Positions 29,095 through 38,098 of a stretch of 49,875 bases of DNA are shown piece after piece. Under the pieces are notes generated by a model. That model worked only from the letters and a program-made list of their open reading frames with translations. It had not been told where the DNA came from and ran no database searches. The DNA comes from Actinomycetota bacterium (GTDB lineage Bacteria; Actinomycetota; Acidimicrobiia; Acidimicrobiales; WLNW01), in contig WLNW01000003.1 of assembly GCA_009699605.1 (NCBI GenBank), positions 1-49,875 on the forward strand, in the 5' to 3' direction. Numbering within the stretch: the stretch's first letter is position 1; each line of letters opens with the position of its first letter. Position numbers and translations under genes: made by a program.

Positions 29095-30263
29095 TGACGA
29101 TCACCGACCGCCAACAGCTCGCGTACATCGCCGGCCAGGCTGCCGACGCGCGCCTCAACCTCGAGCTCGAGACCGAGGGCATGGTCCTCAACATCGGGCC
29201 TCAGCACCCGGCCACCCACGGCACGCTGCGCGTCATCGTGCGCCTCGACGGCGAACAGGTCGTCGCGGCCGAGCCTGTCATGGGCTACATGCACCGGGGC
29301 TACGAAAAGCTGACCGAGGTGCGCACCTACCCGCAGGTGACCACGCTCATCAACCGCATCGACTGGTTGGGCAGTTTCGCCAACGAGGTTCCGTTCATCC
29401 TCGCCGCCGAGAAGCTCATGGAGGTCGAGGCCCCGCCTCGCGCCCAGTGGATCCGCACCATCTTGTTCGAGCTGTCACGCATCGCGAACATCACCCTGTT
29501 CCTTGGCGACATGGCGGCGCAGCTCGGTGCCCTCACGCCGGTCTTCTATGCGTTCCGCGATCGTGAGTACATCCTCAACCAGATCGAGGCGGTCACCGGT
29601 GGTCGCTTCCACCCGAACTTCGACCGCATCGGTGGCCTGAAGGACGATCTGCCCAAAGGCTGGGGCGAAGAGACCAAGGGCGCCCTGCGCAAGCTCTCCG
29701 AGTTCTGCGACATCATGGAGAACCTGGTCCTCGGCAACGAGATCTTCGCCGCTCGAACCCGCGGCATCGGGGTCATCCCGGCTGACGTCGCCCAGGCCTA
29801 TGGGCTTTCGGGCGCGAACCTCCGGGCGTCCGGCGTCGACTTCGACCTGCGCCGCGACAACCCGGTGGGCCTCGTCTATGACAAGGTCGACTGGAAAGTC
29901 TGGACCCACCCCGACGGCGACTCGTTCGCGCGCTACTGGGTGCGGCTCCAGGAGACCCGCGAAGCGATCGCCATCGTCGAGAAGCTCCTCGATGGCATCC
30001 CGGCCGGTCCCGTCATGGCCAAGGTGCCGCGCATCATCAAGGTGCCGGCGGGCGAGGCCTGGGTCGAGACCGAGAACCCGCTCGGCGCCATGGGTTACTA
30101 CATCGTGTCGAAGGGTGATCTCACCCCGTTCCGGGTCAAGATCCGTTCGGCCAGCTTCAACAACGTGGCCGTTGCGCCGTGGGTGCTACGCGGCGTCTAC
30201 GTCCCAGACGTGATCACCATCCTCGCCAGCCTGTACTTCATTCTTGGGGATATCGACCGATGA
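29094..30263 (+). CDS. nuoD: NADH-quinone oxidoreductase subunit D (nuo2)
   Basis: 389 residues. NIGPQHPATHGTLRVIVRL is the quinone-site loop; GYMHRGYEKL gives His67-Arg68-Gly69. That Arg corresponds to NDUFS2 Arg85 (bovine mature numbering), the residue symmetrically dimethylated by NDUFAF7 in mitochondria; NuoD1 has Thr there. Only one cysteine is seen and no CxxC, so this is complex I and not a membrane [NiFe] hydrogenase. Ends in GDIDR. TGATG coupling to nuoC2 and ATGA to nuoH2. Confidence 0.96.
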   Translation: MTITDRQQLAYIAGQAADARLNLELETEGMVLNIGPQHPATHGTLRVIVRLDGEQVVAAEPVMGYMHRGYEKLTEVRTYPQVTTLINRIDWLGSFANEVPFILAAEKLMEVEAPPRAQWIRTILFELSRIANITLFLGDMAAQLGALTPVFYAFRDREYILNQIEAVTGGRFHPNFDRIGGLKDDLPKGWGEETKGALRKLSEFCDIMENLVLGNEIFAARTRGIGVIPADVAQAYGLSGANLRASGVDFDLRRDNPVGLVYDKVDWKVWTHPDGDSFARYWVRLQETREAIAIVEKLLDGIPAGPVMAKVPRIIKVPAGEAWVETENPLGAMGYYIVSKGDLTPFRVKIRSASFNNVAVAPWVLRGVYVPDVITILASLYFILGDIDR

Positions 30264-31291
30264 TTCTCGGGGTCGAACTCGCGTATTGGCAGGTCACGAT
30301 CTTGAAGATCGTGCTCGGGATGACGGCTGTGCTGCTGCCGGCCGGCACCTTGGTGTACGCCTATTTGTTCAAGGCCGTCAGCTTCATGCAGAGCCGTCTC
30401 GGCCCTATGGAAGCCGGGCCGTACGGCTCGATGCAGCTCCTCGCCGAAGTAGGCAAGTTCCTGCAGAAAGAAGACATCGTCCCCACCAAGGCCGATCGTC
30501 TGTTGTTCAAGCTCGCACCGTACGTGGTGCTGGTGAGCACCTTCCTGCTCGTGCTCGTGGTGCCGTTCTCGGTCGACGACACGTTCTTGAACCTCGACAC
30601 CGGCATCTATTTCGCGATGGCCGTGTCGTCGGTGTCGGTCATCGGCATCCTCATGGCCGGCTGGGCGTCGGCCAACAAGTACTCGCTCATGGGTGGCATC
30701 CGGGCCGCCGGTCAGCTCATCGCCTACGAGCTGCCGATGATCCTCGCCATCGTCGGCGTGGTCATCCAGGCCGGCACGCTCAACATGAACGGCATCGTCT
30801 CCGCCCAGTGGCACGGTGAGATCTTCGGCTGGGGCGGCATCGGCAACCCCTACATCCTCACGCAGTTCGTCGGCTTCTTCATCTTCCTCATCGCGGTGCA
30901 GGCCGAGCTCACGCAGACCCCGTTCGACATGCCCATCGCCGAGAGCGAGCTCGTCGCGGGCTACCTCACCGAGTACTCGGGGCTGCGGTTCCTGCTGTTC
31001 TTCATCGGCGAGTTCGCGACCATGGGCATCTTCTCGCTCATCGCATCGGTGCTCTTCCTCGGTGGTTGGACGATTCCGTGGTTCTTCGACTTCGACTCGA
31101 ACGCCTACAACGTCATCGGCCCCCTGGTGATGATGGGCAAGATGATGATCGTGGCGTTCCTCGTGGTTTGGGCGCGCTTCTCGTTTCCCCGGTTCCGTGA
31201 AGATCAGCTGCAGCGTCTGGCGTGGAAGTTCCTCATTCCGATCTCGCTGATCAACATCGCGGCCACCGCCGTCCTGAAGGTGGTGTTCTGA
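30260..31291 (+). CDS. nuoH: NADH-quinone oxidoreductase subunit H (nuo2), lacking the ERK motif
   Basis: 343 residues, eight membrane helices. ATG at 30260 overlaps the nuoD2 stop. [20 protein letters not shown] and [15 protein letters not shown] are NuoH signatures. The residues before QSRLGP are YLFKAVSFM, so the strongly conserved Glu-Arg-Lys/Arg of NuoH (WFERKQIAMM in NuoH1) is Leu-Phe-Lys. The downstream Asp of LADxxK is Glu. The proton/quinone chemistry at the junction may therefore differ from canonical complex I. Confidence 0.94.
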   Translation: MILGVELAYWQVTILKIVLGMTAVLLPAGTLVYAYLFKAVSFMQSRLGPMEAGPYGSMQLLAEVGKFLQKEDIVPTKADRLLFKLAPYVVLVSTFLLVLVVPFSVDDTFLNLDTGIYFAMAVSSVSVIGILMAGWASANKYSLMGGIRAAGQLIAYELPMILAIVGVVIQAGTLNMNGIVSAQWHGEIFGWGGIGNPYILTQFVGFFIFLIAVQAELTQTPFDMPIAESELVAGYLTEYSGLRFLLFFIGEFATMGIFSLIASVLFLGGWTIPWFFDFDSNAYNVIGPLVMMGKMMIVAFLVVWARFSFPRFREDQLQRLAWKFLIPISLINIAATAVLKVVF

Positions 31292-31830
31292 TGGCCAAGC
31301 CGAAGATCCCGGGTGTCCTGAAAGGTCTGGGCATCACCGCCAAGACCATGGTCGAGACGATGTTCCCGGACGGGCCCAAAGGGCCACCGTCGCCGTCCAA
31401 GGGCGCGGTCACGGTGCAGTACCCGCACGAGAAGGAAACGCCCGCGCCTCGCTCGCGTGGCGTCATCGCGCTCAAGGAGGAGAACTGCACTTCGTGCATG
31501 CTCTGCGCGCGCGAGTGTCCCGACTGGTGTATCTACATCGAGGCGCACAAGACGAAGGCGCCGCCCCGGCGGGCCGGCGGCAAGCCGCGCAAGGTCAATC
31601 AGCTCGACCGCTTCGACATCGATTTCTCGTTGTGCATGTACTGCGGCATCTGTGTCGAGGTGTGCCCGTTCGACGCGCTGTTCTGGAGCCCCGAGTACGA
31701 GTTCAGCGAGTTCCGTATCGCCGACCTTCTCCACGACAAGTCGCGCCTGGCCGAGTGGATGGAGACCGTGCCCGACTTCGAGCCTTATGAGGCCGGTAGC
31801 CAGGCCAAGGTCAAGAAGGTGCCACGCTGA
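31291..31830 (+). CDS. nuoI: NADH-quinone oxidoreductase subunit I (nuo2)
   Basis: 179 residues from ATG sharing one base with the nuoH2 stop. [12 protein letters not shown] (66-77) and [12 protein letters not shown] (around 112-123) bind N6a and N6b. In an 11-subunit complex this protein is the likely entry point for electrons from an external donor. There is no His-rich tail, unlike NuoI1. A Pro/Lys-rich stretch at 25-55 precedes the first cluster. Confidence 0.95.
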   Translation: MAKPKIPGVLKGLGITAKTMVETMFPDGPKGPPSPSKGAVTVQYPHEKETPAPRSRGVIALKEENCTSCMLCARECPDWCIYIEAHKTKAPPRRAGGKPRKVNQLDRFDIDFSLCMYCGICVEVCPFDALFWSPEYEFSEFRIADLLHDKSRLAEWMETVPDFEPYEAGSQAKVKKVPR

Positions 31831-32369
31831 TGCTGGCCGCCCTCCTCGCGCAGGCGAACCCCACTGGTGACGGCCTCTTCGTCGCGCAAAACATCGCCTT
31901 CGGCGTTATCGCGGCGGTCATGTTGGTCTCGGCGTGGCGGGTCGTCACGACCAAGAACGTGGTGCACGCCGCGCTCTACCTCGTGATCGTGCTCGCCGGC
32001 GTGGCCGCCCAGTTCCTGTTGCTCGGCGCCGAGTTCATCGGCGTCACGCAGGTGCTCGTCTACATCGGTGCGGTCATCGTGCTGTTCCTGTTCGGCATCA
32101 TGCTCACCCGGGCGAAGCTCGGCGAGGATGACACCGTGGCTCGCGAGCACCGGCTCATGGCGGCGCTTGTCGGCGTGCTGCTCTTCGGCGTGATGGCGTG
32201 GGCCGTCGTCGACGACTACAGCGACACCCACGTCGACATCGTGTCGCCGAACACCACGGCCATGGTCAGCGATGCGATCTTCTCCCAGTACCTGATCCCC
32301 TTCGAGGTGGTGTCGATGTTGCTCCTCGCCGCACTCATCGGGGCCATCGTCGTGGCCAGGAAGGACTGA
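31830..32369 (+). CDS. nuoJ: NADH-quinone oxidoreductase subunit J (nuo2)
   Basis: 179 residues, five membrane helices. TKNVVHAALYLVIVLAGVAA and VTQVLVYIGAVIVLFLFGIM are NuoJ signatures including the pi-bulge helix. TGATG overlap with nuoI2; one base separates it from nuoK2. Confidence 0.94.
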   Translation: MLAALLAQANPTGDGLFVAQNIAFGVIAAVMLVSAWRVVTTKNVVHAALYLVIVLAGVAAQFLLLGAEFIGVTQVLVYIGAVIVLFLFGIMLTRAKLGEDDTVAREHRLMAALVGVLLFGVMAWAVVDDYSDTHVDIVSPNTTAMVSDAIFSQYLIPFEVVSMLLLAALIGAIVVARKD

Positions 32370-32370
32370 G

Positions 32371-32670
32371 ATGCTCCTCAACCAGTTCCTCCTCCTTGCC
32401 GCGGCATTGTTCTGCATCGGCGTTTACGGCGTGCTGGCCCGCCGAAATGCCGTGCTTGTGCTGATGTCGGTCGAGTTGATCCTCAACGCGGTCAACATCA
32501 ACTTCGTGGCGTTCGGAGCGTTCAACCGCACGGTGGCCGGCGAAGTCTTCGGTCTGTTCGTCATCGCCGTCGCCGCGGCCGAGGTGGGCGTCGGGCTCGC
32601 CATGGTTCTCCTCCTGTACCGCAACCGCAAGAGCATCGACCTCACTGAAGTCGATCTCATGAAGGGCTGA
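32371..32670 (+). CDS. nuoK: NADH-quinone oxidoreductase subunit K (nuo2)
   Basis: 99 residues, three membrane helices. The two proton-path glutamates are in VLMSVELILNAVNI and VAAAEVGVGLAM. Shorter at the N-terminus than NuoK1. Two bases separate it from nuoL2. Confidence 0.95.
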   Translation: MLLNQFLLLAAALFCIGVYGVLARRNAVLVLMSVELILNAVNINFVAFGAFNRTVAGEVFGLFVIAVAAAEVGVGLAMVLLLYRNRKSIDLTEVDLMKG

Positions 32671-32672
32671 GC

Positions 32673-34940
32673 GTGAACGCCCTCCTGTTAGCCAACGAGA
32701 CAGCCGCAAGCGCTGGATGGATGCTCCGCAACGCCTGGATCATCCCGTTCATCCCCGCGATGTCGTTCCTGCTCATCCTCCTCATCGGCAAGCGCACACC
32801 CGGTAAGGGTCACTGGATCGGCATCGCCGCGGTATCCGCCGCGTTCGTGCTGTCCGCCATCGCAGGCGTGCAGTGGATCCAGCACGTCAACGACGCGCAT
32901 CACGCGTCAGGCTCTGAAGAGCAGGCCTTGTCGGTGGGCGGCGGCACGCTCGCGGCAAAGACCGAAAGCCCCACCGCCGGCGCAGCACCAGCCGAAGGCG
33001 AGTCCGCAGCCGCCGAAGAGGAGCACGTCGCTGTGGCGCCGGTGCGCAACTCGGTCACCTGGTACGAGAACGAGGGCACGAACGTCAAGGTCGGCACGCT
33101 CGTCGACGGGCTCTCGGTCATGATGCTCGTGGTCGTCACGCTCATCTCCCTGCTGGTGCACATCTACTCCACCGATTACGTGCACGGCGACCGTCGCTAC
33201 ACCCATTACTTCGCGTTTCTCAGCTTGTTCACCGCGTCCATGCTCACCTTGGTCATCGCCGAGAACACATTGATGCTGCTCTGCGCCTGGGAGCTGGTGG
33301 GCGTCTGCTCGTTCGCCCTTATCGGTCACTGGTGGGAAGAGCAGCCGAACTCCGACGCAGCCCTCAAGGCGTTCCTCACCAACCGCGTCGGCGACATGGG
33401 CCTCATCATCGGCGTCACCATCCTCTACTTCGCCGCGGGCAAGAGCTTCGACATCGTGAAGATCAACGAGATGGCGAACTCGGGCGAGATCCGGCAGTTC
33501 TTGCTGCTGGTCGCGTCGTGCTGCCTCATCGCCGCAGTGGCGTCGAAGTCGGGTCAGTTCATCCTCCACACGTGGTTGCCCGACGCCATGGCCGGTCCCA
33601 CCCCGGTATCGGCGCTCATCCACGCAGCCACCATGGTCGTGGCGGGCGTCTTCATGGTGGCCCGCCTCTACTCGGTGTTCTTCCACGGTCTCACCATCCC
33701 CGGCTCGAGCATCAACCTCTTGGCGCTCGTCGGTGCGGTCACCCTCATCGGCGGCGCCCTGCTGGCGTTCGTCCAGAACGACATCAAGAAGGTGCTCGCG
33801 TACTCGACCATCAGCCAGCTCGGCTACATGGTCATGGCGCTCGGTGTCGGCGCATGGACCGCGGCCGTCTTCCACCTCTTCACGCACGCCTTCTTCAAGG
33901 CGTGCCTGTTCCTCGGCGCCGGCTCGGTGAGCCATGCGTGCCACCACAGCTTCGACATGAAGGCCGAGATGGGTGGGCTGCGCAAGATCATGCCCCGCAC
34001 CTTCTGGACCTTCGTCATTGCCACCGGGGCGCTCATCGGCATCTTCCCGCTCGCCGGCTTCTGGTCGAAGGACGAAATCCTCGCCGGCACCGGCGGCTGG
34101 CCCGACACCCACGGCACTGGCACGTACTACGCAATGCTCATCATGGGGATGCTTGGTGCCGCGCTCACTGCGGCGTACATGACCCGTGTGATCTACCTCA
34201 CGTTCTTCGGTCAGTACCGCGGGCACAGCCACCCGCACGAGAACGGGCCGCGCATCACCATCCCGCTCATCATCCTCGCGGTGTTCGCGGTCGGTGCTGG
34301 CTTCCTCAACCTGCCGCCGGGCGTGTTCGGTGCCGGCGACGCCCATCACCCCACGGGTTGGCAGGAACGGTTCGGGCACTACGTCGAACCCGTCGGCAAG
34401 TACTTCCCCGACGTCGTCCACGCGACACCGAGCTACCTCCTGGCCATTGTGTCGAGCGCGATCGGACTCGCCGGCGTTGCCGCGGCGTACGCCTATTACC
34501 GCAAGGTCGAGACCCGGTCCCGCGCCGAAGGGCGCAAGCTCACCGAGTTGCCCGACGGCATCACCACCCGGTCGAAACCGGCCAAGGCCTTCCATACGTT
34601 GCTCGTGAACAAGTACTACCTCGATCACTTGTACAACAACGTCATCGTCGCCGGCATCAAGGGCCCAATCGCCCGGGCCGCGTACTGGTTCAACCAGCAC
34701 GGCATCGACGCCTCGGTCAACGCAGTCGGCAAGGGTTCCGTCATCGGCGGCAAGTTCCTCTATACCTACTTCGACCAGAAGGTCGTTGACGGTGCAGTCA
34801 ACGCGTCGGGCACCCTCTCGAGCGGTGTCGGCGAAGAGCTGCGCCACATCCAGACCGGCAAGGTCCAGCAGTACGCGTTGCTCCTCTTCGGAGGCACAAC
34901 CGTGCTCGCCGGCATCTTCCTCATCCTCCTCACTACGTAG
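32673..34940 (+). CDS. nuoL: NADH-quinone oxidoreductase subunit L (nuo2)
   Basis: 755 residues from GTG at 32673. WELVGVCSFALIGHWWEE holds the pump Glu and LPDAMAGPTPVSALIHAATM the discontinuous-helix signature. Between the first two helices, about 50 extra residues (75-125) rich in Ala, Glu and Gly form a low-complexity loop, at a different place from the insertion in NuoL1. The C-terminus has the long connecting-helix region and a final membrane segment. The first residues NALLLANETAA resemble those of NuoM1. Confidence 0.94.
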   Translation: MNALLLANETAASAGWMLRNAWIIPFIPAMSFLLILLIGKRTPGKGHWIGIAAVSAAFVLSAIAGVQWIQHVNDAHHASGSEEQALSVGGGTLAAKTESPTAGAAPAEGESAAAEEEHVAVAPVRNSVTWYENEGTNVKVGTLVDGLSVMMLVVVTLISLLVHIYSTDYVHGDRRYTHYFAFLSLFTASMLTLVIAENTLMLLCAWELVGVCSFALIGHWWEEQPNSDAALKAFLTNRVGDMGLIIGVTILYFAAGKSFDIVKINEMANSGEIRQFLLLVASCCLIAAVASKSGQFILHTWLPDAMAGPTPVSALIHAATMVVAGVFMVARLYSVFFHGLTIPGSSINLLALVGAVTLIGGALLAFVQNDIKKVLAYSTISQLGYMVMALGVGAWTAAVFHLFTHAFFKACLFLGAGSVSHACHHSFDMKAEMGGLRKIMPRTFWTFVIATGALIGIFPLAGFWSKDEILAGTGGWPDTHGTGTYYAMLIMGMLGAALTAAYMTRVIYLTFFGQYRGHSHPHENGPRITIPLIILAVFAVGAGFLNLPPGVFGAGDAHHPTGWQERFGHYVEPVGKYFPDVVHATPSYLLAIVSSAIGLAGVAAAYAYYRKVETRSRAEGRKLTELPDGITTRSKPAKAFHTLLVNKYYLDHLYNNVIVAGIKGPIARAAYWFNQHGIDASVNAVGKGSVIGGKFLYTYFDQKVVDGAVNASGTLSSGVGEELRHIQTGKVQQYALLLFGGTTVLAGIFLILLTT

Positions 34941-34966
34941 CGCGAAGCCAAGGGAAAGAACAGAAC

Positions 34967-36553
34967 ATGGACTTCCTGGAAACCTGGGGAATCAGCATTG
35001 CGGTGTTCGTGCCGGTCATCGGCGCGCTTGTCGTCATGCTCATCCCGAAGTCGTGGGGCGAGGACCTGTACAAGCAGGTCGCCCTTGCGGTGTCGCTCGT
35101 GTCCGGCGGCTTCGGCATCGCGATGCTGGTCAACTTCAACTTCGATGACACCGGCCGGTTGCAGTACCTGGTCGACAAGAAGTGGATCGAAGCGATCAGC
35201 TCGCGCTACATCGTGGGCCTCGACGGCATCTCGCTGCCGTTGTTCCTCCTCACGCTGCTGATCGTGCCGCTGTGCATCATCTACAGCTGGAACCACTTCC
35301 CCGAGCCGCACAACCCGAAGGCGCTTCTCGCGCTGATCCTGCTGCTCGAGACCGGCATGCTCGGCTCGTTCGTGGCTCAAGACCTCATCTTGTTCTTCGT
35401 CTTCTTCGAAGTGGTCCTACTCCCGATGTTCTTCATGATCGCGGTGTGGGGCGGGGAAAAGCGCCAGTACGCGTCGTTGAAGTTCTTCCTCTTCACGCTG
35501 TTCGGATCGGCGCTGATGATCCTCAGCTTCCTTGCGATGTTCTTCCTTGCCGATCCGCACACCTTTGACATGCGTGCGCTGCCGACCGCCCTGCAAGGCG
35601 TCGCACTCAGCACCCAGGTGTTGATTTTCCTCGGCATGCTCATTGGCCTTGGCATCAAGGTCCCGATGTTCCCGTTCCATACGTGGTTGCCCGACGCCCA
35701 CACCCAGGCGCCCACGGTCGGTTCGGTGATCCTGGCTGCGGTGCTGCTGAAGCTCGGCACCTACGGCTTCGTGCGCATCGCGATCCCGATCCTGCCCGCC
35801 GCCGCCGTGAAGGTGGCACCCCTCATCGGCGTGCTGGCGGTGATCGGCATCATCTACGGCGCGCTCGGGTGTCTCGCCCAGACTGACATGAAGCGGCTCA
35901 TCGCGTTCTCGTCGGTGGCCCACATGGGCTTCGTGATGCTCGGCATCTCGACGCTCACCCAATTCGGCATCAACGCCGCGATATTTGGCATGGTCGCCCA
36001 CGGCCTCATCACCGGCATGTTGTTCTTCATCGCCGGTTCGGTGAAAGAGCGCTATCACACCCTCGAGATCTCCAAGCTCGGCGGACTGCTACTCGACGCC
36101 CCCAAGATGGGTTGGCTTCTCGGGCTCTGCGTGATGGCGTCGCTCGGTCTGCCTGGTCTCGCCGGGTTCTGGGGCGAGTTCCCGGCGATCTTGTCGTCGT
36201 ACAGCCCGGCCCATGGGCTCAACGTCGAGCTTTATCGCATCTTCATGGTCATCTCGGCGCTCGGTACCGTGCTCGCCGCTGGCTACCTGCTGTGGTTGCT
36301 TCAGCGCGTCGCATTCGGGCCGAGCAAGAGCCACGGCGACGGTCACGAGCAGATCCACGACATGCACGTCAGCGAGGGTCTGGCGTGGGCCCCGCTGATC
36401 GCGCTCATCGTCGCCCTCGGCGTCTACCCGGGGATCATGTTCAAGTCCACCGACGCCGCCGTGGCCAAGAGCTTGGCCGCCTGTCTCGTCGACGACAAGG
36501 GCCCGACCTGTCCGGAGCTCGCCGACATGCTCCACGCCGAACGAGGGAAGTAA
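34967..36553 (+). CDS. nuoM: NADH-quinone oxidoreductase subunit M (nuo2)
   Basis: 528 residues. FFEVVLLPMFFMIAVWGGEK carries the pump Glu, PFHTWLPDAHTQAPTVGSVI the loop signature and KRLIAFSSVAHMGF the Lys helix. AAGGGAAAG lies about ten bases before the ATG, in a 26-base gap after nuoL2, the widest gap in the operon. A His-rich loop (around residues 455-465) lies between the last helices. Confidence 0.95.
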   Translation: MDFLETWGISIAVFVPVIGALVVMLIPKSWGEDLYKQVALAVSLVSGGFGIAMLVNFNFDDTGRLQYLVDKKWIEAISSRYIVGLDGISLPLFLLTLLIVPLCIIYSWNHFPEPHNPKALLALILLLETGMLGSFVAQDLILFFVFFEVVLLPMFFMIAVWGGEKRQYASLKFFLFTLFGSALMILSFLAMFFLADPHTFDMRALPTALQGVALSTQVLIFLGMLIGLGIKVPMFPFHTWLPDAHTQAPTVGSVILAAVLLKLGTYGFVRIAIPILPAAAVKVAPLIGVLAVIGIIYGALGCLAQTDMKRLIAFSSVAHMGFVMLGISTLTQFGINAAIFGMVAHGLITGMLFFIAGSVKERYHTLEISKLGGLLLDAPKMGWLLGLCVMASLGLPGLAGFWGEFPAILSSYSPAHGLNVELYRIFMVISALGTVLAAGYLLWLLQRVAFGPSKSHGDGHEQIHDMHVSEGLAWAPLIALIVALGVYPGIMFKSTDAAVAKSLAACLVDDKGPTCPELADMLHAERGK

Positions 36554-36556
36554 CCC

Positions 36557-38050
36557 GTGCTGGCCGAGGTCGCATTCACCGCACCACACGTCGATTTCGC
36601 GGCGCTGGCACCCGAGATCGTCCTCACCGCGGGCGCCGTGCTCGTGATCCTCCTCGACGCGCTCGCGCTCGACAAGATCAAGCCGTTCATCTCGATCATC
36701 ACCGGGGCCACCCTGCTCGGCGCCATGATCCCGATCCTGTGGCTCGCGAACAACGGCGTCGACCGGTCGCTGTTCGGCGGAGCGTTTGTGGTCGACAACT
36801 TCGCCCTCCTGTTGAAGGCGATGTTCTTGCTGTCGGGTTACGTCGTGGTGCTGCTCGCCATGAACTACATCGCCGAAGGCGACTACTGGGAGAGCGAGTT
36901 CTACGCGATGATGCTGTCATCGCTGCTCGGCATGGTGGTCATGTGCTCGGCGCGCGACCTCCTCACGATCTTCGTTGCGCTCGAGCTGCTGTCGATCCCG
37001 GCGTACATGCTCGCCACGTGGCGCAAGCGCGACCTCAAGAGCAACGAAGCCGGCATCAAGTACTACCTGATGGGCGTGTTCGCCTCGGCCATCATGTTGT
37101 ACGGCATGTCGCTCGTTTTCGGCGCGTCGGGCAGCACGCTGCTGACCGACGTCGCGAAGGGGCTCTCTGGCGACAATGTCCGCCCCACCGCGGTAGTCGG
37201 CATCTTGTTCGTGGTCATCGGCTTCGCCTTCAAGGTCTCGGCGTTCCCCTTCCACGCGTGGGCCCCCGACACCTACGAAGGCGCGCCCACCCCGGTCACC
37301 GCGTTCTTGGCAGTTGCCTCGAAGGCCGCCGGTTTCGTGGCCATCGTGCAGCTGATCTACGTCGGCTTCGGCACACGCGAAGATGTGTACCAGCCACTGC
37401 TCTGGGTCTTGGCTGCTGGTTCCATGACCGCCGGCAACCTCATGGCACTGCGGCAGAAGAACATCGTGCGCCTTATGGCGTACTCCGGCATCGCCCAGGC
37501 TGGCTACATGCTCGCCCCCCTCGTGGTGGCGGGCAATGACAAGGTCGGCGATAAGCCCCTGCAGGCCATCGTCGGGTATCTCGTCATCTACGCGGCCATG
37601 AACCTCGGCGCCTTCGGCGTGATCATGGCGGTGGCTCGCAAGACCCGCTCGGCCGAGATCTCCTCGTTCCGTGGGTTGTTCCACTACGCGCCGGCGCTCA
37701 CCGTGGCCATGACCGTCTTCTTGATGTCGCTCGCGGGAATCCCGCCGCTCGCCGGTTGGTATGCCAAGTTCCAGGTGCTCAGCGCGTTGATCTCGGCCGA
37801 GAACGCGTCGGGCGTGGCCATGGGCATCCTCGTGGGCGTCAACTCGGTGATCGCGCTCTACTACTACGGCACGATCGCCCGTTCGATGTGGGCCGACGAC
37901 GCGCCCGATGGCGACCTCACCCCGGTGCGCGTGCCGCCGGCGCTCGTGTCGGCCATTGTGATCACTGCCGCAGTCACCGTGGTGTTCGGTGTCCTGCCGC
38001 AGGCCATCGGCCACTTCACCAACGGCGGTCTCCTGGCCATCGGTGGGTGA
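36557..38050 (+). CDS. nuoN: NADH-quinone oxidoreductase subunit N (nuo2)
   Basis: 497 residues from GTG at 36557, three bases after the nuoM2 stop, with GAGGGAAG upstream. ALELLSIPAYMLATWRKRD has the pump Glu, AFPFHAWAPDTYEGAPTPVT the NuoN signature and VRLMAYSGIAQAGY the conserved helix. All three antiporter-like subunits of nuo2 thus keep their key acidic residues, so the complex should pump protons. Confidence 0.95.
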   Translation: MLAEVAFTAPHVDFAALAPEIVLTAGAVLVILLDALALDKIKPFISIITGATLLGAMIPILWLANNGVDRSLFGGAFVVDNFALLLKAMFLLSGYVVVLLAMNYIAEGDYWESEFYAMMLSSLLGMVVMCSARDLLTIFVALELLSIPAYMLATWRKRDLKSNEAGIKYYLMGVFASAIMLYGMSLVFGASGSTLLTDVAKGLSGDNVRPTAVVGILFVVIGFAFKVSAFPFHAWAPDTYEGAPTPVTAFLAVASKAAGFVAIVQLIYVGFGTREDVYQPLLWVLAAGSMTAGNLMALRQKNIVRLMAYSGIAQAGYMLAPLVVAGNDKVGDKPLQAIVGYLVIYAAMNLGAFGVIMAVARKTRSAEISSFRGLFHYAPALTVAMTVFLMSLAGIPPLAGWYAKFQVLSALISAENASGVAMGILVGVNSVIALYYYGTIARSMWADDAPDGDLTPVRVPPALVSAIVITAAVTVVFGVLPQAIGHFTNGGLLAIGG

Positions 38051-38098
38051 GCGCCCGCCCCGAGATGACCGAGCCCGCGGTGTGAACGTGTCCCAGAA

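Noticed and set aside
27528-38050. nuo2 as a membrane-bound [NiFe] hydrogenase or Mrp antiporter
   Set aside because: NuoD2 has no CxxC nickel ligands, and nuoA, J, K plus separate L, M and N are all present in complex I form.
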